Source: Rhizopus arrhizus (taxonomy: Eukaryota; Mucoromycota; Mucoromycetes; Mucorales; Rhizopodaceae). From it: a DNA stretch of 64,000 nt. The notes beneath the pieces were generated by a model that saw nothing but the letters and a program-made list of their open reading frames with translations, had not been told where the DNA came from and ran no database searches. The stretch is from contig JAKZZE010000009.1 in NCBI GenBank assembly GCA_024220505.1, forward strand, positions 444,001 to 508,000. Direction: 5' to 3'. The translations under genes and the position numbers were made by a program. Shown here piece by piece: positions 41,779 to 55,164 of the stretch. The stretch's first letter is position 1. Each line of letters begins with the position of its first letter.

Positions 41779-44700
41779 ATTATTATGTGCATGTATAAAG
41801 ATAGAAGGAAAAAGTAACTAATAAAAACTAAAGATTTGCTTTCTCAAAACAAATTGTAATTTTTACTGAGCAACCATTACTAATGTCTTTATAAATAAAC
41901 GTAGGAAAACCCCATTTATTAACAAATCGATTTTCAAACAGTTATCTCAAACCATTCAAATATTAGAATAAAATAGATCAGGGCCATCATCAATAGCGGG
42001 ATGATTCCCGAGATGAAGTCCTCTGTTCTCTCTACTTTCAAGTACATCCTCGTATCTGATCAGCATGAGATCAGTCTTTGCAATGTATAAGAGAAATTCA
42101 CCATTACCGTTCCTGTTGTTTATGCTAATTTTAATGGATGCAAGCCTTACTTTTACTTTTTATATAAAGATTCAATTGCCTAATTTCATTTTGGTCATCT
42201 TTGATCACTTTCTTTTGGTGTCATTTTGGTACAATCTGAATGATTTCCATAACTACTGAATATGTAGTATTAAGCAGTATAATAAAGGAAAAGAATGTTT
42301 CAAGAATACTTTGTTGACAGCTTTTTTTTACAATTGACTTGTAAAATACAAGCATTTATTTCAATGTTTGCTGTAAAGTTGATTTTAGATATTGTCATAA
42401 TGATATGGATACAGCAAAAGTAGGCGAGATAATGTGGTATTAAATCAGCTTATTTATTATTTTAACATTCATTTTTCAAGAAACTTAAATGTTTAAACAA
42501 AAACACCCACATCACCTTTTTGTTAGGAAAAAAGAAACGATTCTAAAAAATCTTGATCTTTTCTATGAGTAATTATGTGCACATGAAAAAAAAAAAAAAG
42601 AAACTGTTCCTTTAGCTGCTGAGATCGACGTTAAGTAATAGAAAATAATTCTAAACAAGCTAGTTTTATCGATGCTTGTCTCACTTTGGTCTAATCAAAA
42701 TTCCATATTGGCCATGAAGAAATAACATTAAAAGTTCATACTCCAAATTTGGTGTAAACATACATTTGTCCCAATAGTTGAACAATCCTTCTAACTTTTA
42801 TTACCCATTGTTTAGGTATAAACTTTTCCTTGAGTTCAGTTTGATGTTTCCAAGATATAAGCGAATGAGCAAAATTAGACTTTAAATGTCAATAGAATTT
42901 GTATACAGGCTTATATTTCATCTCATTGATATCACTAGTAAACTTATTTCTTATTTTTGCTGTAGGCCTGGTATATTCATAGATATCTTTAATGCGCACC
43001 TGCTTCCAAAAAATATAAAAATTCTGTTCAAAAATATCCTAATTTCGATTGAAGTCTTTTTTTTTTGAAAGAGCATGTATGATATAAAGTCTATTTTATG
43101 AAACAAGGTATTTTCAGTTACATCAATATACAAATAATAAACACTAAGGTTCTCTTTACAAAATAAAGACACTCTATCTAAACACTCACCTTTCTAGTTC
43201 GTTTAATCAGTATACTCTGGGAATTGTTTACTATCATTTTCTTGCAAGGATTTCTATTAATTTACAAATCTTATTGAAGAAGTTTGTTCCTCATTTGCCA
43301 TATTTATTTATTTATTTTTCAAAAAAAAAAAGGAATTTTAAAGAATGAAATAGATAAATCCTTTATGATTATCGTTTCATATTTTAAGGTATTAAAAACT
43401 ATTATAATAATATTGTATTATTGAAGAAAAGATCACAATAGATAACCAAAGCCTTTTGTGAGGTTATCTATATTTTATTTAGAGGCGCAAGTCATATGCT
43501 TTTATTTTTGCATTCGATAATAGCGCAAAAATTGGTTTACATAAAAGAATTTGATGTACAAGAATAAATAGTATTGATTACTTTCTTTACTTTCTTCCTT
43601 AATACCTATCATCATACTTTATTAAAAACAGAATTAAACATTTACAAGGTCGAAAACTAGCCTTTTATTAATAGACTGGTTTATTTTGCTTTGTTTATTG
43701 TTTATAATGGCGGAGATAGTTTAATTCTTTTGTTTACAACGTTACACATGAAGGAAGATGCAATACATTCCTTATTTTTTTTATATCAAAATAACTAAAG
43801 TATCCTTCATCTCTTTTTTTAAAAATCTTCCTTTCTGTGCTAAATATGCACTGAATATACAAAAACTAAATGCCTTATATTCATGTGCACTTTTAATAAT
43901 GAAACTTAAGGAGAAAAAACGGTAGGTCTTTAAACGTCATACAAAAGTTATGCAGAAGATGGTTGTACAAACAAAAAGTGAAGAAGCATAAATAAAAGAA
44001 AACCCCCTCTTTAACAAGTATAGATAAGCGTATGTTTTTTTTTTGTACTTGCTTATTTGTTAGCTTAGTGAAGCTTTTTTTTTTTCGTTTATTTACTGTT
44101 TCAAAGTAGATAAACAAGTTTTTTGAATTCTTGGAAAATCAAGAATGAGGTGATAATTCCCTCTAGTTGTGTAATAATATGATTGGTTGTTGCATGTCTA
44201 ACATTCCACTAAATAAAATATAAAAAGAGATTTAATTGAAGCATACCCTTTTCTTTTCAAGATCATGTATCTGATGTACGGCCTATTGTAGATGGAAGTA
44301 AAATTCTAGACTACTCTGCCACTGGTTAACTTATTTCCCATTGTCTAAACAAGGTTTGTGGTAGATAGGAAGTCATATTCTAGTCCATTGTTTTTATGAG
44401 AATGTTTAACTCATAAAAGCTCAGTAGTTCTTCGGAATTTGCTGTTATTTTTTTTTATATTTAAAACCAAATGAAAAAGACTAACAATTGATTAGAATAG
44501 ATGATATACGTCTTGTGTATTTTGCTAATTTTTTTTAAAAAAAATAAAAAGCCTTATAATTTTATTAAAATATACAAAAGTTAAGTAGCCTGTTTAAATT
44601 TAGGTAGTATTCTATGCTATGAATCCTTTTATCAAAAAGCTTTTTTTTAGAATTAGAAATATTTAAGCATTTTTAAAGTATTGTTATTTTAGTTTAGAAA

Positions 44701-44824
44701 TAATAAAAAGGCAAAAATAAAAAAAGATAAAAAGAAATCAAAGCAAAAAGTATAAACGAATAAAGCATTCAATTACCAAAGAATTCTTTATTATTCAAAC
44801 CAACAAACAATGGCCTTTGTTTTT

Positions 44825-44856
<32 letters not shown>

Positions 44857-45968
44857 GTGAAGATTATTAAACACAGACCTTCATTTGGTCTTGTTTTATC
44901 TTGTCAGTGAGAAAAAAATTTAAATTGTTTATAAGTTGTATTATTTTGCTTTCTGTCGTCATCTCATGGCAAATGATCATGACAATACACTGTACAGCAG
45001 CAAACTAGATAAAACTGTCTTTCAGTATATTAAACAGATGCTTTACCCCAATTTAGAAACCAGGAATACATTGAGTTTTACCCAAATATAAAACAAAGCT
45101 AGAATTTATGAATGAAAATAATAAAGTAATCCTTTTTTGGTATAAAAAGCTCAAAAGCATTCTTAAAAAATGCCAAACAGAATAATCCACCAGCATAGTT
45201 ATTAAAGCGAAATATAAAATGTACCAATTGAGCGAAAGAGTTACAAGCTACCACCTTTCTTCCAACCACAGATTCCTAATGCTCATACTTTAATGGATCA
45301 ACTAGCAAAACAGTCTAGAAGACAGCACAAAGGAACAGTTTAACAGGTATTATAAGCATGTGGAATGATACAAGTAATATCAAACATGTTGTATAAATCA
45401 GGTAATCATAAACAACTTTTCAAGTTGGGTCATGCGCATGACCGTTCAGCGACTCGGTCATTCTCTCATACTTGCTTCATCAGCTCTTGCTGGTATTCTT
45501 TTAGTGTGACTTGAGCCATGAGACAAACGTTGGATGACTTCACACGAACAAACCGAGAGTCAACTAAAACCGGGTTTTATCAAGAAAGGTCCACTTTGAA
45601 TACAAGCTGGTTTTTTCAGCTTGGATTCCTAAAAATAGGTCATAGTTTATAATATTTCGCAAAGACAAGGATAGGTACCCATGCTTGAGAACTATTCTCG
45701 TGCTTTATACAAGATTGAACTTGAGTAGTGAGCTAGTAGGTCTTTGAACTTGAAACGCTATGTACAGCCAACTTGCTGCATTGAAAAGATATTACTGACG
45801 CTGAATGTTGATTTCTTTTGGGATTTCTGATGGTAGAAAGATGGATGAACATTACAAGAATGGCGAAAATGGGTTGAGATGTACGGAGTTTGAATAGCAT
45901 TTCAATCATGAAAAAAAACAGCCGTAAAAAAGATGAGATTTTATTTACGATGATTAGGATTAGTATTA
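41779..45968. other. 4.2-kb gene-free AT-rich region
   Basis: No gene is supported. It is very AT-rich with many A/T runs (longest A run about 44830-44856). Short open frames at 42065, 42886, 42951 and 43893 are low-complexity and hydrophobic. A 16-bp perfect palindrome lies at 45428-45443. The last kilobase (45200-45900) is less AT-rich and may hold an eroded gene or the long 3' UTR of the Gln-rich gene. Confidence 0.45.
45428..45443. repeat. 16-bp perfect palindrome
   Basis: GGTCATGCGCATGACC is self-complementary over 16 bases and followed by further GACTCGGTCA. It could be a dimeric factor site or chance; no gene start is adjacent. Confidence 0.5.
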
Positions 45969-47811
45969 TTATTTGTAAGCATTAAAATTAGAAAGTCTTC
46001 TTTGTTGTTGTGGTAAATGTTGAATGTATTGACTTGATCTATTTTGCTGCTGCAACGTAGGCATCAAATAGGATGATGACTGTTGTTGGTGAACGGGAGT
46101 AGACATGGTCACAGTAGGTATTGGTGGACTGTTCATCATGGACATCCTAGGATCATAATACAACATTGTACTTGAGGGCCTATTGTGTCCCGTTGGACGA
46201 GGCTTTCTTTCTTGACTCAAATTATAATCACTCTTGCTTGCTTTTGTTAATTGTTGTTGCTGAACCATTTGTTGAAAGTTAATGTTAAGATGTCTTGATG
46301 TATTCACTTGACTTAATAGACCATCAGCCAAGTTGGCTTTTGAAGGATCAGGCATCTTTTTCTTATTGCTTTTTCGTAATGCTGCCTTTTCTTCTTCTAA
46401 TTGCATCATTAAATCCATAGCAGATACACTTTTACGATTCCTTGATTTTTGTTGTTGTTGTTGTTGTTGATATTGTTGCATTTGGATTGCTTGTTGATAT
46501 TGTTGCATTTGCGCCATTTGCTGTGCTTGCTGATATTGCTGTATTTGTGCCATTTGTTGTGCTTGTGCCATTTGCTGCATTTGCATCATTTGCTGCATTT
46601 GCATATTATAAGCCATTTGCTGCTGCTGTTGTTGTTGAAAGTAATTGTTATACAAGTCTACTTCACTGACTGATTTTGCATAGTTGCGCAAGTTGGCAGG
46701 GGTTGTATTGGCTTGAAGAATGGGTTCCTCAATTAAATCTTCGGATGGTGTCATGCTACTGACAGTAGATCCTGGTATATCTGGACTCATCAAATTCATA
46801 CGCCACTGATCGATATGACCAGTGAACTGCTGCTGTGGTTGAGATTCTGGTTGGATCTCATTCATCACGTCACCCGTACTTCTAGCTCTTCTGTGGAGAC
46901 TAGGTCCGCGTTCAAGCTGTCTTAGGGTAGACATTCTTCTAGCATACATTTGCTGGTCTGTTTCTAATAATAAATATGAATATCATATGCATCTCTGATG
47001 TGCTTGTGTCATTTCGCACTTGCCTTTATTTTCCACCTTTCGATCTTCATCACTCTCACTCTCACTTTCTTCTTCGCTGTCCTCATCATCGCTAGGCTCT
47101 GTTATACGTTTAGGTGCCTTTCCTTTATCTTTGATCGGATTACGCACGATATCTGGTTTTGGTGTAGTTGGCTTTGATGAAATAGGACTATTGTTTATGT
47201 CTAATTCAGGTAAGCTAAAATCATTTGTATCTATTTTTGGTAGATTGAAACCAGCAATGTCCATCTTGGATAAAGTAGTGTTACTTGATTTAGATAAATT
47301 GAGGCTATGATTACTTGGTTTAGGTACAGTCGATGATCGAATCACACCTTCTTCTTCCTCTTCTTCTTCCTCTTCTTCTTCTTCTTCTTCGTCATCACTT
47401 GGTACAAAACGACGATTGTTCTTTGTTACAGTAGGATTGATAGTATCTAAAAAAAGTAATGAATAAAAAAGAAGAGAATAAAGAAGACATCTTACTTTTG
47501 TGGTGTGAGGAAGAAGAACTACTTGAGCTTTGTCTATCATTTGATCTTGTACGTATCATGGCCTGATTAGGACGCTGATGTGGAAATTGAGATTGATTGG
47601 GGTATTTCGGATGACGATGACGATGAGCTCTCATTCTTGCTTGACCATTGGATTGTGGATTAAGAATAGAATTCCTCATATCTTGGTTTATATGAGATTG
47701 ATGAAAGATAACACTCTTTGACCAAGGTTCTTGTTCATCACCATCAGGAGTTTTAATTGCTTTAGCTAAAGCAAGACGAGATAAACTCACTGTTACATCT
47801 TCTAAAGGCAT
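45969..47811 (-). CDS. Gln-rich low-complexity protein with a GC-AG intron
   Basis: Three exons, 47811-47496, 47446-47024 and 46963-45969, sum exactly to 577 aa. No known domain recognised. The N-terminus MPLEDVTVSLSRLALAKAIK is the most ordered-looking part. A run of 14 glutamates follows VPSDD in exon 2; exon 3 has YARRMSTLRQLERGPSLHRRARS, long Gln/Met tracts (QQMMQMQQMAQAQQM type) and a poly-Gln-punctuated tail ending LSNFNAYK. Such Q-rich proteins are often regulators or cortical scaffolds, but function is unknown. The second intron starts AAAG|GCAAGT and ends TTATTAG; with the GC donor the exons join in frame. Its neighbour upstream is another disordered protein in the same orientation. 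Confidence 0.75.
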
Positions 47812-48302
47812 CTTGTTCTTTTTCACAAACAAAAGAAAGGTAAAGAAAAAGAGAAGAAAGGAATACAAGAAATATGAACACAAATAATTTAAAATTGTCT
47901 GAGATTAAATGATGAAGAACTTTCACCAAAAGAAAAGAAAAGAAAGGAAAAGAACAGAATGTTATTCTGGCATTGTTTATTATTTATTATTTACATCAAG
48001 CATATTCAAACATGATTCATCTTCTCATTTTTTCCTTGTCTTTATTCTTGAACCCTTTTTTAACTCTAAGTCCGTAGTCTATTTATAGCCATGAAGAAGA
48101 GAATACAATAGAAATTCAATCCTCTCTTCTATTTTCAATCCACGTGGCTTAGGTAACCATTCAATAAATGAAGCCCTTTTGTTATAAACTTTATATTTTT
48201 ATTTCATAAAAGAGAGAAAGAGAATGGATGCTTACAATATTATATATACATTGAATGCTTTGTGTGAGTGTGTACAGAGGGAATATATTTTGTGTATACA
48301 AT

Positions 48303-49989
48303 TTAAATAAAACTTTTTCTTGTTTCATAACGATTGTTACCAAGACGTTTCATTCTATTTTCTTGAACCATAGCCAACACTCTTCTTGCTGATTCTTTTA
48401 CATCTTCACTTGCACTCTTTCTTTTTGTAAAAGTATCTTGACTGTCTTGCTGAACACTATTTCTTTTAGATTTATAGCTTATTTGTCTCTTGACTTCTTC
48501 ATTATTATTGAGTTGTGAAAGACGTCTTTCTTGTACGGTCGATTCTTTATTTCTTGACATAAAGTAACGTTGTCGAATAGTGTCTTCTTTTGGTTCGATA
48601 CTATTTCTCTTGGTTGGTTTATTCTTGACTTCTTCTTCCTTTTTAATACGACTTGGATAAGAATAGCGAATGTCTTTTGTCACTGGTTTTTCTTCTTTAC
48701 TATCTCTTCTTAAATAAAATGATCTATTTCCTTTCACTTCTTGAATAGGTTTTAAACGATTCAGACCAGATAAACCTTCCTTGGCTTGTTCTTGTTCATT
48801 CCTTTTTTGACCACGGGTTAAATAAGACAAGGCAATAGCACGATCTGATTTTGTTCTTTCTTCATTATTTCTTTTGGGTTCAACTGTCGTTTTTGTTTTT
48901 GATCGATTTAAATAAGCATTTAATCCTGTCTTTGATTCTTGTTCACTGCTTCTTCTTGGCTGATTTAGATTACATTCCATCTTTTTTTCTTCTGTACTAT
49001 TACTTCTTATTCTACTCTTGTTCTTATTCGTAGGTGAATCATGACTCACTGAATCTTGAGGATAGATATCATCATAAACTGGCTTTTGTTTAGGAGGTGG
49101 ATCATAATAAAGATCGCCCGAATTAGAAGAGGTGGTCGTCGTCGAATTTTCTGAACTGCGGGTTTTATTGGGTGTGTAACTATTGGGATCACATGAAATC
49201 GTATTTGCGCGAAATTGCTCTAAAAGTGAACTTCTTCTCTTCATCAAGGCTTCACTGTCTTTCTTTAGCTTTTCATACACTTTAGCATCAATCTCTTTGA
49301 GTTGATTCAAATAGATTTGTTCCATTTGTTGTTCTCTGTGATAGGATTGTTCAAGCGCCGATAATAACTGACTTCTTTTATCTTGGTCTGTAAGAGGAGG
49401 AGGGTGAGATGGATAAGTGGAGGTTATTTTTTGATTTGAATGAGGTAATGATGACTTTTGTTGTTGTAGGTGTCTATTGACTGATGTAGGCGTCCTTCTT
49501 TTTAATAAAACTTCTTGTCTGGGGCTATTAAAATTGTGTTTAATTAATTGTTACACTGAAATAAGGGATAAAAAAAGTGGGTTTTATTTATTTTCACTTA
49601 CTTGAAAGTTGTACGAGAAGGTATTCTGCTGCCAGGTCTTGATATCAAGTCGTCCATATCATAATTTCCAATAAAATCTTTCAAGTCACTGTGAACAAGA
49701 TCTTCTGTTGTTTTATCTAATCTTTTTATTAGCTTTGTTTCATTTGGTTGCATAAATAACATTTACCATGTTTGAGGTTCCTGAATAACAACACACTTTC
49801 TGGATAAGGTGAAGGAGATTGATGTTTATTAGGAGTGGGTGTGACTAATGAACGAGTCAACTCATTTAGTTGATAATCATCTATACTTGATAAACTAATC
49901 ATTTGTGATGACTCTTCATTGAATGCATGATCTAAATCAATAATATCATTTGGATCATAGGCGTACATCGATTTGTTTAATAAAGACAT
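48303..49989 (-). CDS. Disordered Lys/Arg/Ser-rich protein, unknown
   Basis: Three exons, 49989-49767, 49716-49602 and 49524-48303, sum exactly to 519 aa. No family recognised. Exon 1 begins MSLLNKSMYAYDPNDIIDLD; exon 2 has DLISRPGSRIPSRTTF. A short predicted coiled coil lies around residues 155-205 (REQQMEQIYLNQLKEID ... KKDSEALMKRRSSLLEQF). The rest is repetitive Ser/Arg/Glu/Lys sequence with recurring -SYLTRGQKR-, -SFYLRRDSK- and -RYFMSRNK- phrases, suggesting degenerate repeats of an aromatic-Leu/Met-x-R/S-R-x-K motif. Possibly a cytoskeletal or RNA-associated scaffold. It lies about 490 bp upstream of the Gln-rich gene on the same strand. Confidence 0.7.
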
Positions 49990-52900
49990 TATAAATAAAT
50001 AAAAAAGAGGAGAAAGAAAAAGAAAATAATAAAAAAAAAAAATTATTTTTCATTTCTTTTTTTTTTTTTCCCAACTCTGATGGTTGCACGTCGGAAATTA
50101 AACCAGCCCACTTTCTTTATAAACTGTCTTTTGCTTACCATCCCTATTCTTTTTAAAGAAAGTAATTGATGTTTATAATTTCAATAGAATGAAAAGAGAT
50201 AACTAATATGAATATTGAATTTTTAGGGACATTACTGAAAAGAAGGGGAGAGGATATTGAAGTAAAGGTATATTCTATCACTTTTTAAATAAAACTGATA
50301 TGATTTTAAACACGCTATTCTGTCCTTCTTTTTCCCCTCTCTCTCTTTCTTTTGTTTCAATCATTTGAGGAATTTATCTTTTTTGACATTAAAAAAGTGA
50401 GATCAGAGACAATGAACTCTTTTGATTTACAATTAAGAGAAAATAGAGTTTTGATTGAATCTGAAACAGATATTAGTACTTGATGAATATAAACAAATAG
50501 AACATCATTATTTACTTTAGCTTGACACACAGTAGGGGGTTAAGCATCCGAAATATTGATTACATTCATCATCATCTCTTGTGAAACAGTCTTCATTCTC
50601 TTGTTTATAAAGACTGAGATAGGATGGCTAATGTTGATTAAATAAAATAGAAATAGGTTTAAATTATAAAATAATTACATTTTAAATATCCTCTTTTAAG
50701 CAATCTATTTTATTTTGCCCAAAGAATTAAACTTTGTGTTGTACTTGTTGCATTAATTAACGTAAAGTCTTTGTCCAATAAAAAATAAGCGTTTGCTTTT
50801 GTAACAAAAACAAAGCAACTTTAGTCAATTCAATTTTAGACACTATGAACTTATACAGTCACTCATTCTTTTGATAGACTTCATTCCATGTAAACATCAT
50901 CAGCCTGTCATGTATTCTTCTCCTTTTCATATGGAGTAACCCCGATCGTCACTGACCATCCTATCTCAAATGCAATATTCTATCTTTACTCCTTGACTAT
51001 GCAACATGTCTTTTGCAATTCGATCAAAAAGAATCTGCAAAACTAACTTTACTATCCTAACAGCGCATTAAAGATTAAAAACCCATCCGCAGTTACATGA
51101 CGACACTAGGTTTTTATTTCTAAACAAAAACAATTTTTTTTTTAATCCATCTCTTGTGATCATGAAGAATTTACAATTAAAATTTTATTTTTATTAAACA
51201 AGTCTTTAAAAAGAATATAAACACATGAAATATTAACAAAATAAACTTACTACGTCGAGGAGACTGAGAAAAGATCGTCTCATACTTTCACGCAGGGTTG
51301 TCTTTAATATGATGCAGCACAGTCATACTGATCTTTTTTTTATTTAAATACCTTTTTAAGCAAGAGCATTTGGAAATGCAATTCGAGGAGCTTATGACAG
51401 ACTATTTATTGACGGATATAAATCAAATACGAACCTAGTTGAATCACAGGCTTATGCTCAGTGTCAATACAGAAAAAAAAAAGGGGGAAAGGGAAATGGC
51501 GATGGTGAAATCCATTTGTTTTTTATTATTTCATGTTCTAAACACCTCTTGAAAAGTCTCGAGTAAAGGTTTACCAAGGCCCTTGGCTCCTTCGTAAGAC
51601 CTACAAGAAGGTTCAAGAATACTTTAAATTATGTTGACCCTCGTTAGACGGATTTCTTCTTTTCTCTAAAAAAAAGCTTCTGCCTCATTTTCATATAACT
51701 CATTGCTCAGACTATTTGTATCATGTATAACTTCAAAAGGATCTTGTTGGTCTATATTTCATTGAAGATGGCATCAAAAGATCAATCAGAAAGGCAAACT
51801 GTTTTACTTTTTTTTTTGAGGCTTTAACTATTACCTATCTTCTTTATATCATTAAGCCTGTAAACCCAATAGGATATGCCTCTCATCTCTTTTAATGAAC
51901 CAATAAAGGTCAGTCTTGCAAGAAATAGGAAGATCATTTCAGCTTTTGTTTTGATATTCAATAATTATCTAACATTCATCTTGCGAAATGAATTTAATGG
52001 CTTGGCTTGTCGATGATCTAACTCTCTTTCTCTCTTTTCTTTTGAAGTTAGAACCAAACAAAAAGGGCTCTATAACAACCATATACAACGAACACGACCA
52101 ACAGACTTAGTTCCCACTTGTAGCCTCAAGTAACCTTGCAGTAAACTTCCTTCTGTACTATTGACATCGAAACAACAGCATCCGATTAAATTGTTTATAG
52201 GTTTCAAATTTGAAAAAATGAATATCCGACTAGCAGCATGCGTTTGGGCATAATGTACCTCAACGCGTCTCTGTCAAGCCTTATGTTACTGATTAAAAGC
52301 ATTATTCTTTTCATATGGCGTTCTGTCCAAGAAATTAAGGTATTTTTGAGACATATAAGTTGTATACTATTTTATCTTTCTTCACTTATCCCTAAACAGC
52401 TTGATAAAATCTTGTAGTTCTTTAAAACAATTTCAATTCATACCTGTGTAGCTCCATCATGACTTAATGGCTGTCCAAAGACGCATGTTTCTGTTGAAAA
52501 TATACAAACTTACTATATAACACCATCCTACATACAACATATGGACCAAATCTGATGGGCTTTACCTCTTTATTTATGCTTTCTGATAACCTTGTAAATG
52601 ATCATGATCGTTTGATCTGAAGCATATTAATCCACCCGTTATTTTGAACTGGTTTACGTACTGGTTATATACGCATCAGCTAAGTACAATACCATTTTAT
52701 TTGACAGTGCTTGTGAAAAACAAATGATTACATATCAACCATATATTAAAGATATAACTATAACAGTAAGATTTTCGATACGATACAGTCCTCTTAAACA
52801 ATAGCAGCGATGCCAATAACTTGATGTAGAGACTGTTGAAGTCTCACAAGAATCTTTAAACAACATATAAATCCTGTTAAAGCAAAGAAAATGTCTATCT

Positions 52901-53104
52901 CAGATATAACGAATGAAGCTTAAAGCTTTCAATTTAGAATCTTGCAACAAACGGAGATAAATTGATTCATTATTTCTCTGATCCTAATTTGACAAGCCAA
53001 TGTCGACGTCACAGCATTTCAAGAGAAAAAAAAAATTAAAAAAATGCGCGTCGTTCTAAATACACTTTTCTTTTTATAAAGAAGACCTTTTTTTTTTGTT
53101 AGAA
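49990..53104. other. 3.1-kb gene-free region
   Basis: I find no supportable gene. It includes CT-rich tracts (50335-50360, 52020-52045) and the presumed promoters of the two flanking genes. A splice-flanked, exon-like segment at 50226-50268 is too short to call. Nothing resembling an RNA gene was seen. Confidence 0.4.
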
Positions 53105-54817
53105 ATGGGTATGTAATTGCAGCAAAAGAATCATACAATAAACAATTAAAAAAAAATTCATTTGCTTAGCTTTCAACTTTGGTACTAACAATACAAACAA
53201 GCCTGCTACAACTGGTTTTGGATTTGGCACTACTGGTAAACGCAAACTCGTATTGAAAAACAATGATCTAAATAATAAATTAGGTACCAACAACACTGCA
53301 ACACCTACCACTGGATTCACTTTTGGAAGCTCCACCGCTGCTCCTTCAGCTGGTGCTTTTGGCACAACTTCCAGCGCACCTGCTACTTCAGGCGGTTTTG
53401 GTGGTTTTGGCATAAACACATCTACAGCAGGAGGATTTGGTGGATTTGGAGCCACAACATCTGCTCCTGCTTCAACTGGATTTAATTTGGCTGCTTCCTC
53501 AACACCTGCCGCTTCTACTACTACTTCTGCACCTAGCTTTGGTGGATTTGGCACGACATCTACTACTGGTGGTGGTTTCGGTGGATTTGGTACAGCTGCC
53601 TCTAAACCTGCTACTGGATTCGGTGCAGCCGCTACAACTACTGCCCCAGCAACTACCGGCTTTAGCTTTGGAGCTTCTAGCACTCCTGCTTCCACTGGAA
53701 CAACACCTGCCACAAGCACTCCTTCTACTGGCTTTGGCTTTGGTGCCTCTACTACTGCTACTTCTGCTGCAGCCACGCCTGCTACAAGTGCTCCCTCTAC
53801 TGGCTTTGGCTTTGGCGCCTCTACTACTGCAAGCAAACCTTCATTCTCATTTGGTGCATCAGCAGCAGCCACACCATCATCTGCAACAGCCACTGCTCCT
53901 GCTTCTACTACAACAACAGCAACAGGCACTACTTCTACTGGTGGATTCAGCGGATTTGGTCAAAAGACAACTGGTAAAAAAGAAATCAGGGAATAACTTG
54001 ACACTGATTAATTAATTTTATGATTCAGCCACTCAACCTACCGCCACTACTGGTCAACAACCTGCACTTACAACACAACCTACTGTATCTAAACCTGCTA
54101 GTGTTCCCACACCATCTACATTGAAAAACAAAACAATGGAAGATATCCTCAATCTCTGGACAAGGGAATTAGAAAAACAAACAAAGGATTTTCACACCCA
54201 AGCAAGTCAAGTTGCCCAGTGGGATCAACAATTAATTGAAAACGGAAACAAGGTTTTTTTTTTTTAAAAAAAAATTATAAAGCAATATTGATTTTTTTTT
54301 TAGATTGCTACTTTACATGAAAATGTTAAAAAGGTCGAAGTCATTCAAACAGAAATTGATGAAAATTTGGGTTACATCAACACTCAACAAGAAGAATTAA
54401 GCTCACTCCTTGATCAATATGAAAAACAGATCAAGGATGTCTTTAATGACAGCAATCTTCAACAACCTATGCAATCAGCTGATATACAAAGAGAAAAGGC
54501 TTACGGTTTAGCAGAAAGTCTCAATAGCCAATTGGATGATGTCAATAGAAATTTGAATATTATGGTTGAAGAAATCAATAGAATGGGAAGCTCTAAACAG
54601 GCATCAGCTGATGAGGATGATGTGGTAGGATTACAAAAAAAAATGGTTTATACATGCTCTTATACTTTTATTGTAGGTTGGACAAATTGTTCAAATCCTG
54701 AACTCTCACTTGTCTTCTTTACAATGGATTGATACTCATTCTACAGAGTTACAAGCCAAAATTCAAGAAGTTAGTAAAATGCACGGTGACATTGCTTCTA
54801 ATGTACACTTTAACTAA
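53105..54817 (+). CDS. NSP1: FG nucleoporin NSP1/NUP62
   Basis: Central-channel nucleoporin: the FG domain forms the permeability barrier and the coiled coil assembles with Nup54/Nup58 homologues. Six exons: 53105-53108 (4 nt: ATGG), 53170-53235, 53284-53973, 54029-54252, 54304-54645 and 54677-54817, giving 488 aa. Residues ~1-280 hold many FG, GFG and FGFGAS repeats in Thr/Ala/Ser-rich sequence. From about residue 300 the Nsp1_C domain follows: MEDILNLWTRELEKQTKDFH, AQWDQQLIENG, LDQYEKQIKDVF, ending with VGQIVQILNSHLSSLQWI. The reading frame is preserved through all introns. Long antisense open frames across the FG part are a composition effect. Confidence 0.93.
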
Positions 54818-55164
54818 ACAGACCAATTTCTATCTTTTTTTTATTTACTTTTATCATCTCAATAAAATATGTATGCATAAACGTCCTGTGTGAAATTGAT
54901 TACATGAAAAAAAAAAATAGGAAAAAAAAAAGCGTTCCTGATTACTTCATCATCAAGCTTGACAATGACATAAAATTGTTCTACTTTTGATTAATTTCAC
55001 AACCACAGACATCTTGGTCCCAGGGCTTTACGCTAGCCTTTAAGAATTTCTTCTGCAATCTATCGTGGGCAGGAAAAATAAGCCACAACATATATCCGGC
55101 CCGGAAACGTTCCGGACCGGACTAATTGAAACATATATTATAAAAAGTTAGAGTTTTCACAGAA
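54818..55164. other. Intergenic with GC-rich inverted motif upstream of tRNA-Phe
   Basis: At 55095-55122 CCGGCCCGGAAACGTTCCGGACCGGA is an imperfect inverted repeat standing out in AT-rich DNA; its CCGGACCGG core recurs in the RPP1/BAF60 promoter. No gene in the interval. Confidence 0.4.

Noticed and set aside
46442..46673. Two plus-strand open frames opposite the Gln tracts
   Set aside because: They are antisense reads of CAG/CAA repeats and have no start context or homology.
53099..53929. 276-codon antisense open frame across the NSP1 FG repeats
   Set aside because: It is explained by the Thr/Ala/Gly-rich repeat codons of the sense strand; the product is Val/Ala/Pro low complexity with no family.
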